Assembly (NCBI GenBank): GCA_900155495.1
Contig: FTLJ01000070.1
Span: 1 to 23,227, forward strand
DNA: 23,227 nucleotides
From: Porogramme epimiltina
Lineage: Eukaryota; Basidiomycota; Agaricomycetes; Polyporales; Polyporaceae
Direction of reading: 5' to 3'
Under the pieces are notes generated by a model. It saw only the letters and a list, made by a program, of their open reading frames with translations. It was not told where the DNA came from and searched no databases. Positions 9,960 through 18,889 of this stretch are shown one piece after another (positions within the stretch are counted from its first letter, which is position 1; every line of letters starts with the position of its first letter). Made by a program: the position numbers and the translations under genes.

Positions 9960-11253
9960 GACGGTGGTGTGTGAGCAAGGACAAGCGGGGGCTGGAGCGC
10001 ACACAGGTAGGCCTGGCGGGCGAGACCGATGGGGTGCGCGCGATAACGATCAGTGCGAGGAGCCTGAGGGCGCAGAGCCCGCCCCAGGCTGGCTGGCGTA
10101 CAACCCCAGCGAAGCGGTCGTGGGTTGCCCACCACCGGCTGATCCTCAATCGAGCAAGTCGATCTGCGCGCGATCGCGCCGCGCGCGGGAGGTCCCGCGA
10201 CCCCCCGCGGCGCCCGACCGACGACGCCCCCTCTAAAGCTTGTGCGCGGGGCCGCCTGCACTCGCGCCTCGCACGATCTCGCCGCCGATCTCGACGACAA
10301 GCGACGGCCCCCACTCGATCTTGGCACGTCGACGGGCGTCGGGCGCCCGCTCCCGACTGCCACTGTGCTGTGCTCGCCCTTTCGCCCCTCTTCTCCACGA
10401 CCTCACGAGTCGCCTCCTCGACCCGGTCCGGGGACCCCGCTCGCCTCTTCCTCTGTTTTTGCCGCCCTCGACGACGGGGCCTCTTGCGCGCCGTCCGACG
10501 TTCCCTGGCTCGATGCTCGCATGGGCCGACCCGAAATCTGTACGTCCAGAAACGCGTCAGAGACTTCTAGTCATAATCTCTCATAATTTCTTACGGGATT
10601 TCGTGCGCCATGACGGCTTGCCGGCGTTCAGCGTCCGGCGGACGTCGAGGACAGCAGGAGCCCAACCACTCCTCGCCCCCGCCGCACGCCACGGCGCCCT
10701 GCGTACACGGGCGCGACGACGACGGCGCAAGGGAGCGAAATATCCGTGCCGAAGACTCGACGGCTGCGCCCCCAGCGCCCTCCGAGGCTCTGAGGATCTC
10801 GCTTGTCGCGCCCGGCGCTCCCCCCCCCTCGAGAGCCCCCACGTAAAACTCAGCGGCGCAGACAGAGCGCCCGGCGCCCAGATCGCCCCCCTGGCGACCT
10901 ACGTCGTCGGTCGCCCTGGCGCGCCTGTCCACCGTCGAGGCTCTCGAGGCGGGCGGCGCGTCTTAGTCGCGCGCCGGGGCGCGGGTCGTCGGCGCGCCCG
11001 TCGGAAGGGAATCTGAGGCACGTCCTTTTCATTAAACAGGCGCCCCCGCCCCCACCCCTCGGGGAGCCGTGCCCGGCGCGTATTCCCCGACGCGGAGCAC
11101 GGCGCGTGCGGCGACAACAACCACAAGAAGGGGCGGTGGACGATGATGATGGTGAACTTCGAGCCCGCACGCTGCGGCTTCGCGGACGGGCTCTGCGCGC
11201 CCGCGCAGGACCGCACTCGCGTGCCGTGCCGTGCGTCCGTGCGTCCGCCTTCG

Positions 11254-11268
11254 ACGTACGTACGTACG
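11254..11268. repeat. ACGT tetranucleotide repeat
   Basis: ACGTACGTACGTACG is a self-complementary simple repeat in the GC-rich spacer. Confidence 0.85.
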
Positions 11269-11405
11269 CATACCGCAACTACGTCACATCACCCGCCGGA
11301 GATGGGGCGCGCTGGGGGGGGGACCATCTCCTCGGGCGAGTTGGTAATGTGCGGTGCTTCGACATTGAATCCCTGCGTCCGACGAGCCCCGGAGGCGCGC
11401 CCTCT

Positions 11406-11443
11406 CCCTCCCCCTGCTCCCCCCTGCCCCCCCTCTCCCTCCC
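11406..11443 (-). other. G-quadruplex motif on the minus strand
   Basis: The plus strand carries C runs of 3, 5, 6, 7, 3 and 3 separated by 1-4 nt. The minus strand therefore has more than four G runs of three or longer with short loops, the canonical quadruplex pattern. Function is unknown. Confidence 0.6.
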
Positions 11444-12800
11444 ATCCGCATCGTTCTGATCCCGCTATGGTCCTGCGCGCTGACTCGCCGTGCGAGCGCC
11501 GCAGCGGGGGGCCATCGTCCATCGTTCTTCGCACTTGCCGATGACTAACGACCGCGATCGCAGATGCCATTGCGGGCTCGCGCTCGGACCTCGGGGGCTT
11601 CGTGGGTGGGCTCCCCGCACGCGCGCTAGCCGCCCGGACCCTGGTGCCGTTTCGCTCGCTCGCCCCGCCACGCGGCTCGCACCGTCCTTCGACAGCGCGC
11701 GCGCGCGCGACGCAGTCGCAGTACATACAATGAGATGCATAGCAGCCCCGGGCGGTCGCCATGGGTCGTGATACGGCGCGTCAGGCCGGCGCGCCCCCAT
11801 CTGCCCGTGCTCGCCCGCCGCGCCGCTGAAACCGCTCGCAGCGGCCGCACAGTCCGCGGGCGCGGGCGCGAACGGGGGGCGGCGTGAGCCCGCCTGGCAC
11901 CGGTGATACACCGGGCTCGGGCTGCCTGGGGAAGAGGATGAGGGACCGCAGTCGTCTACGCCCGCCAGACGCCCTCGGGCTGCTCGTCGAGCCCGTTTGC
12001 GCACGCGCACGCGGGCTGTCCCTCGCGTGTCCTCGTCCGCGTCGAGGTAATCATATGATGGCCCAGTGGGGTCGCCACCACCACCACCGCGACCAAGACA
12101 TATCGCGCAGCAGCACTGGCCCGGGCCCGCGCTCCCACCTCGTCCCCTGCCCGCCGCCGCCTAGCTCAGCAGAGGCGGACGGACGCAGCGAGAAGACAAA
12201 GTTGCGGCGACGCGCGCCCGCGCTGCGCGGCACCGCCCCCGCACGCCGTCTCGCACGGTCGGGGCACCCGGGGCACCGTGGCTGGCGCCGGTGGTGGTTT
12301 CAACTTTCAACGTCCTCGACAGCCGCCCGACCCGCGCACGGACTGCATACGCCCCGCGCCCGCGCCCGCGCCGCCCGGGACCAAGTCCGCTCGGAGAGGC
12401 AGGTCGGGTCTGCGTCGACGGAGGGGAGACCCAGAACGCCCTGGCCCGCGCGGTGCCATCAGTCGCGCGCCGCGGACCCTGCGTGCCGCACACCCGCCCC
12501 CAGCGGCAGCCCCGGCCCCACCAGCTGCAGGGTCCCCGATGCGAGACGCGGTGGCTGGCTGTCGAGGTGGTGCTGGTGCTGGTGGTGGCGCGCGCGAGCG
12601 CCGGGCGAGGACCGAGGAGGGCCTTCGCTGCACCGCCCGCGCGGGCGGCCTGCGGCGGGGCGTAGGCGTGTACGGCATGCGTGCGTGCATACATCGGGGC
12701 GTCGGGGCGGGTGCGGGCGCGGGCGCGGGTCACTCGTTTTCGCGCCGCCGCCGCCGCCGTCGCGGCGCGCAATTGTTCGTTGCGACGCTGCGCCCGCTAG

Positions 12801-12856
12801 GCTGCTTCGGAGGGCTCGCTGGGCTGCTTCGGAGGGCCCGCTGGGCTGCTTCGGGG
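12801..12856. repeat. 22-bp minisatellite, about 2.5 units
   Basis: Units begin at 12801, 12823 and 12845 with GCTGCTTCGG. The first two full units differ at one base (CTCG against CCCG). A period of 22 is not a multiple of three, so each unit shifts frame, which argues against the array being coding. Confidence 0.85.
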
Positions 12857-13483
12857 GGGCCAAGGGGCTCTGGGCTCTGGGGGCGCAGAAGGCGCGAAGG
12901 CCTTCTGTGCGCGGGCGGGCGGGCGCGAACCCCCGCCCCGACCTTGCTTCTGAGCGACGAGCGGCGAGCGGTTGGGGGTAGGTTAGTATGACCCGCGTGC
13001 CGGCGATGGTGCGTCTCGCACCGACCGCCCGCCGAGGATGCACACGAACAGGGTCCTGGGCTGCTCTGTATTGAGAGCTGTCGAGCCTCCTAGCGCCGCG
13101 GGGCGGCCGTTCGTGCGCCCCCATCGTGCGCCGTTTCTGATGCTCTCTCGCCCGCGGTGGCGCTCTGCTCCCCCCACCCCCCTCTCTGCCCCCCGCAGCC
13201 TGGGACGAGATCTTCACGCCCGGCGCCACGTCCCGTGCGGGGGCGCGTGCGTTGGGGCACGGTGGGGCGCTGGCCTCGAAGAGCTTGAAGCTTCGCAGAA
13301 GTTCTAGCTCAGCGAACCGATAGGGACGGCGGAGGCGCCGTGTTGCGCCCCTAGGAGGATGACACTGGGCCAAGGAGACGTCGCGCCGCTTTGGGACTAG
13401 CCCGGGGCGAGAACTGTGTGCGTCGACGCAATCGGGCGCGCTCGGGCGCAGCGGGAGCTGTCCGCGCAGGGCGTGTCGCCGGC

Positions 13484-13504
13484 GGACGGACGGGCGGGCG
13501 GGCG
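13484..13504. repeat. GGAC/GGGC tetranucleotide repeat
   Basis: GGACGGACGGGCGGGCGGGCG is a degenerate tetramer array in non-coding GC-rich DNA. Confidence 0.8.
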
Positions 13505-14655
13505 AAAAATCGTTTGTATGTGTAGCTCGACGGTGCATGTGCTCGGGGTGGGGTGCGGGGAAGGGAATGGGGATTTCGAAATATGCGCCATGTCGGAATG
13601 CGAGGGTCCGCCGGGCGTCAGCGCCGTTAGCAATGTATGAATGAGCAGATCCTGCCGGTAGGATAATCGGTATTGAGTCTCTCCGAGGAAGAGGTGCGCC
13701 GGTTAGGGTCGGGAGGCATAATCCATCTGACCGACGCTGCTGTACATACGCATACACGAGGAATCGTTTCATGACGCCCCGCTCATGACGCCTATGGCAA
13801 TCGCGGGCTCAGTTCCGTGCCCCTCCTCGCGCTTCCCCAAAATTTCGGTGGCCTAGGGCAGCCGGGGGCGAGCGGTGCGGTGCATTAAGCTTACTCGATT
13901 ACCGCAAATTCGAACAGCCTCCACCCGCAAGACATGCAGAGCTCGCCATCGATGCCGCCGAATGGAGATACATGGAACTCACGCTTCGTACAGACGTACA
14001 CAGCATGCACCCCGTGGCCGCGCAGGCCCAGCACTGCGCGAGTTCCCCGAGAGCACCTGACCCGCCTTCCCCGTCGCGCCTGCTTGCGTGCCGCGCAGGT
14101 CGAGAGCCGTGCGACCGACCACTTGACCACCCCCGCCGCACGGGGGCGTGCTGCGGTAAGCGCGCGCGATGCCCCCGCCGGTGCCTCGCCTTCCGCATCG
14201 GGCACGGCGTTGTCAGAGTCTAGATACGGCTAGCCGCCTCGTCGGGCGGCCTGCGACTACAGGTGCTACCGCGTTTGGGGACGCGTGCCTGCATCGCATC
14301 CGCCGCCGCGCCGCTGTCACTCGATGGCAGCCAGGGCGCCATACGCGCCGACGCGCAACATAAGTTATGTGCGTGCCGAGTGTGTGTGCGCGCGCTACAG
14401 CTGGAGAGCCCCCGGAAGCGATCTGTCCAACTAACGCATTATGGGCCGTGTATTAAGGAGAGCCGGAAGGCCTGGCGCTTCTGCGGTTGCCACGGTCTGC
14501 ACCTGACGCCGGGAGGCGCGCCCCTCGATGCGCGCCGGAAGGGGCGACAGGCTCGATGCGAGCCCGCGCGCCGCCCTGGGAGGAGGGGCCGAGGCCGCTC
14601 AATTGTGCACAGGCGTCCGGCGACAGGGGGCCCTCGGTGCCTCTCGAGCGGAGGA

Positions 14656-14676
14656 GGGAGGGGTGGGGGGAGAGGG
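14656..14676 (+). other. G-quadruplex motif (very short loops)
   Basis: G runs of 3, 4, 6 and 3 are separated by loops A, T and AGA. Loops this short are associated with stable quadruplexes in vitro. No gene is recognised on either side. Confidence 0.65.
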
Positions 14677-14852
14677 CGCGCCGGGGGCTTGGCGCGCGCG
14701 GACGATCCTGCCGAGCCGGTGGGAGTGACAGAACCTTCGAGCGCCTGACCCGCGTCGTGCGGGGGCGGCGGACAGCTGGACGGGCCACGATGCGGCCGCG
14801 CACACGCCCGGGAAAGCGGGAGCGAGGATGGGGGGATGGGGGGACGCGACGC

Positions 14853-14878
14853 GGGGGGCGAGGGAGGGCGGTCGGGGG
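14853..14878 (+). other. G-quadruplex motif
   Basis: G runs of 6, 3, 3 and 5 are separated by loops CGA, A and CGGTC. Two further six-G runs lie just upstream at 14830-14835 and 14838-14843. Confidence 0.65.
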
Positions 14879-14989
14879 CAGGATGGCCCCCCCAGAGGGC
14901 CCGTGTGCGCGCGGGCACCCGAGGGGGCGTTGGGATCCGGGTGTGCAGCCCGGCGAGCTCGGTGCGCGGGCGCGGGTGTGAATGGACGC

Positions 14990-15006
14990 GAGCTGGAGCT
15001 GGAGCT
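14990..15006. repeat. (GAGCTG)n hexamer repeat
   Basis: GAGCTGGAGCTGGAGCT is nearly three units of a hexamer containing AGCT palindromes. Confidence 0.8.
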
Positions 15007-15384
15007 AGACAGCTGCCAGGCCGGGTTTGCGTTGGCGTTCCCCCGGGAACCTGCCCGTGAGGCAGGGCCGTGAATCCGACAGCGGGCTCGGACGGGGAAA
15101 GGGCGGGGGCGTAGGTTCTGCGTGGAAGGGGCCCAGACGGACAGGGAAAGGAGATTGTAGGTTTCATTGAGGACGGAGGCGGTATGTACGGGTTAACTGG
15201 TGCCGAAACAGAACAAGGCGGAGGAGCCCTGCCCAGGGGCCGACTGCGCGATGAACGGCGCGGGCAAAGTTCAATGGGCGCGAGACAAAGTTATAGAGTT
15301 GGCTCGTCACCTCGTTCGGATGGATCGGCGCACGGGCGGACCGCGTATGTTGTGAATTGGGGATTCTATTTGCGTATGTCGCGA

Positions 15385-15999
15385 TCACGAGACCGCGTGC
15401 GCAGTAGCCTCCTGTTGGGGAAGTCGCGGGCAGTGCGGCGGTTGTGACTGTCTGTTATGGGATATAGGTTGGGTGCACAGTGGTCCGTGCGCGTGTTCCG
15501 GACATTGTAGTTGCGCGGGTGCTGAGGAATGCCGACAAAGTCGAAATGACTCTGCCGAGTAGGAGATAACGACCGCTGCAACCGTGACCGCGCAATAGGG
15601 GCACACAACATCACAGCGGTCAGAACAATGTACGTGTTCCTTCGAAAGAACGTGGAGGCGTTTGTCCGGTCCATCGGAGGTCGTGGTGAAAGACAGCTCC
15701 CAATAGGTCAATCTGCCAAGCGTCCCATGTACAGGGGTACGCGGGTCCAAGGATAGGCCAGTGAGAGTAGCTGTAAGAAGTCGGGGGTTTATCCGGCACG
15801 CCGAATGTGGTTGGATGGTGTGGTAAGGGCCGTCGTTCCAGGGCGCATACGAGAAGGCGGATAGTGGCGACAAGCACAGGTTCCCCGGCCACGAGCCACA
15901 ATCAGGAAGCGCGACCACGTTGTCGAAAAACGGGGCGAGCTCGGGCGTTGTTCTAGGGGACGTGGCGGCGAAGACGTCGACGACAGACCCTTTCTTCAC
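15385..15999 (-). pseudogene. unrecognised open frame, possible gene remnant
   Basis: A 204-codon minus-strand frame, opening at a GTG and not an ATG, lies in a segment of more balanced base composition than the GC-rich spacer. Its first ~130 residues look protein-like (DVFAATSPRTTPELAPFF; GRLTYWELSFTTT), while the end is less so. It is one frame off from the candidate exon just upstream at 16241-15996. A second minus frame (15901-15620) is also open over part of it. By eye, YWELSFT followed by LHVLSKEHV resembles GWEIDLT followed by VLLCPETYV in the upstream candidate. No family is recognised. It may be a decayed gene, further exons of the neighbour, or chance. Confidence 0.22.
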
Positions 16000-16631
16000 G
16001 CGGGAACAGCGGGCTGGGGATTACCCGGGATAATTCGGGCGGACGCATGGAAGCTACGAATGTGGACAAGTAGTTGTGCATCTAGAACATTATCCAGCGT
16101 AGAGACGTACGTCTCTGGACAGAGCAACACCTGTTGTCGACCTGGAAGGGGGAACGGAGCTGTCAAGTCAATTTCCCAGCCGCGGATCAACTTCATGTGG
16201 CGCGATAGCCCGCGACTAGGTCGCACGAGATGAAGCCAGAGCTACACAAGGTTGTGATATGAATGGTGAGATATGACCTCAAAAAAGCAAGCACCTACCT
16301 GGGCACTAGCCTCATTTCGATTGTCATTTTGACCAACAACGGTACCAGAACACACATAGATCGATAGTGCACGATATCTGTTGAATCAAGTGATCTATAT
16401 CTCGGTCTAGAAGCGGTCATGAGTGCAGCGCAGGTGGGTGTCATACACTCCCCTTCTAGTGTAAGTCATGCCTATTGATGAGTCGGAACGATAGAAGTCC
16501 AATTCAGTCGCGGCGTGTTCTATGACTTGGATGAGGGTCGATGATGACGCGCGTCGCGGGCGGCGACCCCTGGTGTGAGCGCCACCGGTACCAATCCCAA
16601 CGCGATAGGCGCTTATAATCACTCGCCACAT
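15996..16631 (-). CDS. candidate spliced gene of unknown function
   Basis: Proposed minus-strand exons are 16631-16447, 16377-16299 and 16241-15996 (510 nt, 169 residues, stop TGA). The introns are 69 nt (GTATGA...CAACAG) and 57 nt (GTAGGT...GTGTAG), a typical basidiomycete size, and both junctions keep one frame across the three exons. Seen pieces are ATELDFYRSDSSIG, YVCSGTVVGQND, EASAQLWLHLVRP and IRGWEIDLTAPF. No family is recognised and no signal or membrane segment is evident. The frame is open upstream of 16631 to about 16718, so the start is uncertain. Plus-strand frames overlapping the first exon are also open, and the PH-domain gene's promoter must lie close by. It could be real, decayed or chance. 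Confidence 0.28.
16591..16618 (+). promoter_or_regulatory. possible core promoter of the PH-domain gene
   Basis: CCAAT at 16591-16595 is followed by TTATAA at 16613-16618, about 220 nt before the start codon at 16838. The order and spacing suit a promoter. The elements overlap the candidate minus-strand exon, and both readings cannot easily be fully right. Confidence 0.28.
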
Positions 16632-16837
16632 GAACAGGCGCGTGTTCGGAGTGGGGCTGAGTTCAATTGCACTCAGGCACCCAGGGCCAAAAAAGTAGAC
16701 TCCGCCAACTCCGCACACGGGCTAATCATTCCCGAAGGTGATCTGGGCGACGACGAACCTGGCTTTCCCGACCCCCGCCCTCCTGCTGTCTGTGCGCGCG
16801 CACGTCGACATCGACAGAACCTCAGACGGCCTCCGCC

Positions 16838-18735
16838 ATGTCTACTACGCGCTCTGTGCCGCCCCCATCTCACCAGGAGGTCACCCGCAAACTCTCTGTG
16901 CACTCCGCCAAGCCACCTACGAAGGTACGGACCTCCTGCGCAAGCAGCGCGTGCTATATTTTGCCACAGCATCCATCCCTATGTAGCCCCTATGTATGAA
17001 GCGCACAGGCTGACGCCTCAATCCTTTCGCGCAGAAACCTACACTCCCCGCGGTGCCTGTATCCGGAAACGAATCGGACTCGGACTCTGTCTTCTCCCCT
17101 GATGTCATCCCGCCTTCACCACTTTCACCGCCGAGCATGACTGGTGGTCTGCTCGCCGCCGCCTCCGCCCAACCACCCCTCTCCTCGATAGCCGAACGCA
17201 GGTCTCACAGTGGCGGTGAGGAATCAGAGGAGGATGAAGATGATGAAGAGGGTGGTTGGAGGACGCAGGACGTGCTTGGGACGCCTCGGGGATCACTGGA
17301 CGAGACAGTAATCAAGGCAGGATACCTGTGGAAGAAGGGCGAACGCAGGAAGGTGCGTGCATCTGTGCGTTTATGAGATGCCAGTCTTTGATTTGCTTGT
17401 GCTCCCGCCCGCGTCGCTGTGACTACCCCCGCCCTGGCGTTCGCGCTCCCCGATCCCACATTTCGATCTCGCTCTTATCCCCGCGGCCGTCTGATAGACG
17501 TGGAAGAAGCGGTGGTTTGTGCTGCGCCCGGCGCATCTGGCGTTTTACAAAACCAACGCTGAGTACAAGCTCCTCCGGCTGCTCGACCTCACGGACGTCC
17601 ACTCGTGCACGCCCGTTATGCTGAAGAAGCACACGAACGCGTTCGGTCTTGTCTCTCCTACTCGGACATTCTACCTTCAGGCCGAGACGGCGCAGGAAGT
17701 GCGCGACTGGGTCGGAGCGATCAACGACGCGCGTACCGCTCTCATTTCCACCTCGACGCGAAATTCCGTCAGCGCACCCATCCCGATACCCACCACTCCC
17801 ACGACGGGCTCCCACTTCCAACAGTCCTCTAACCTGTCGTCATCACCATCACGGTCTCCGCACATGAATCAACTCACCTCATCCGACTCCGACGACGCGT
17901 CCCCGAATCCGTCTCGTCCTATCCCTATGTCCCCGGGTCCAAACGCTGGTGATGCGGCCTCGCCTTCAAAGCCGGTCCTATCAGGATACCTGATGAAGTG
18001 TGGCTCGCGACGGCACAATTGGCACAAACGATGGTTCGTACTCAGCGGCGAGAAGCTCATATACTCCCGGAGTCATATGGTGCGTGTGCAATCTGGTGCC
18101 GGAGCTGGGTTCGCGAACAATGAACGTGGGCACTGACGAGAGCACGCCTTCGGCGCGCCGATGCCACGGCGTTTGAACAGGACACGAAGCCGCACCGTCA
18201 AATCCCGCTGTCGTTGATCATCGATGCGCTCGAGTACCAGCTTCCCCCCAACAGGAGCCACCCCGGCGTCGCATCGCCCGCGGCCGCGTCCCCGCCTCTG
18301 GCATCGACATCGCCCGAAGATGCAGACGGCGCAGGCACGCACACCTTCAAGGTCGTCACCACGAAGCGCACGCTGCTGCTGTGCGCGCCGAGCGAAGAGG
18401 AAGAGATCAAGTGGCTCAGCGCCATCCGCGCCCTCCTCGCGCGCCGCTCCGGGCAGGGCGTCGTCCCCGGCGAACCGCACCTCAGCGCCGCCGCCGCCGT
18501 CACTGCCGCGCCCCCTGGCGGCGTCGGCCCCGCGAACGCAAACGCGCTCGGTAGCACGGTCGGGCCCATCTCGCGCCGCCGCGACTCGATCGTGCGCAGG
18601 CTGAGCCTGAGCGGCAGCGCGAGCAACCCGCTCGCCGGTGCGGGCGTGGCTGCCGCCCCTGCCTCCGCCTCCACCGCCGTGGGCGCGCACCCGCACTCAT
18701 ACCCACACGACGCGCCGTCGGAACGGCAATCTTAG
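16838..18735 (+). CDS. tandem PH-domain protein
   Basis: Four exons: 16838-16924, 17035-17352, 17498-18079 and 18181-18735 (1542 nt, 513 residues). All three introns (110, 145 and 101 nt) are phase 0. The start has G at -3. Residues 1-120 are Ser/Pro-rich with an acidic patch (EESEEDEDDEEGG). PH1 spans about 121-217: it begins AGYLWKKGERRK, continues WKKRWFVL and closes with the helix EVRDWVGAIND. A Ser/Pro linker follows. PH2 spans about 294-415: SGYLMKCGSRRHNWHKRWFVL at its start and EEEEIKWLSAIRALL as the final helix. Both have the basic first-loop pattern plus KRWFVL seen in phosphoinositide-binding PH domains, so membrane recruitment and signalling are inferred. PH2 carries a Pro/Ala/Ser-rich insertion at about 350-385. 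The C-terminus is low complexity with a basic Ser stretch (RRRDSIVRRLSLSGS), a plausible kinase target. Each PH domain is interrupted by an intron. The exact physiological role is unknown. Confidence 0.92.
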
Positions 18736-18817
18736 TTCGGGGAGCTCGTCACCGCGTCTGTGTGTGCGTGCGCGCTTGGCGCCGTACGCGCCGTGCCCGC
18801 ACATGGGCGAGAGGCGC

Positions 18818-18889
18818 GGGGCGGGGCGCGGACGCGGGGGCGCGGGGGAGAAGGGGCGCCGCGGGCGGGGAGGGGTACGGGTAGGGGGG
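18818..18889 (+). other. cluster of G-quadruplex motifs downstream of the PH gene
   Basis: At least two non-overlapping canonical motifs are present. One is 18836-18865 (runs 5, 5, 4, 3; loops of 3, 4 and 6 nt). The other is 18867-18889 (runs 4, 4, 3, 6; loops of 1, 3 and 2 nt). Two further G4 runs precede them. The cluster starts about 80 nt after the PH stop codon, on the coding strand, so the mRNA 3' region could itself fold. Confidence 0.65.

Larger units (their letters stand above)
9960..15384. other. 5.4-kb gene-poor GC-rich spacer, no gene recognised
   Basis: The first few hundred bases are presumably the promoter and leader of the ACBP gene (minus strand). No TATA box is evident. The rest is very GC-rich with abundant GCG/CGC runs, simple repeats and G runs. 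A 437-codon minus-strand frame (13772-12459) and others above 200 codons are Arg/Pro/Ala-rich and overlap open frames on the other strand. One of them contains a 22-bp tandem repeat that shifts frame in each unit. I found no domain, no intron series and no tRNA or rRNA. Confidence 0.6.

Noticed and set aside
13699..13712. TTAGGG as telomere-like sequence
   Set aside because: A single copy with no tandem array.
12459..13772. 437-codon minus-strand open frame, among the longest uninterrupted frames in the spacers
   Set aside because: Translation is Arg/Pro/Ala/Gly-rich with no recognisable domain, other frames on both strands are open over the same DNA, and a 22-bp tandem repeat sits in it out of phase. 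Very GC-rich DNA has few stop codons, so this is expected by chance.
16575..16734. Plus-strand open frame just upstream of the PH-domain gene as an extra first exon
   Set aside because: It lacks an ATG at its start, competes with other open frames on both strands, and the PH gene already has a good start at 16838.
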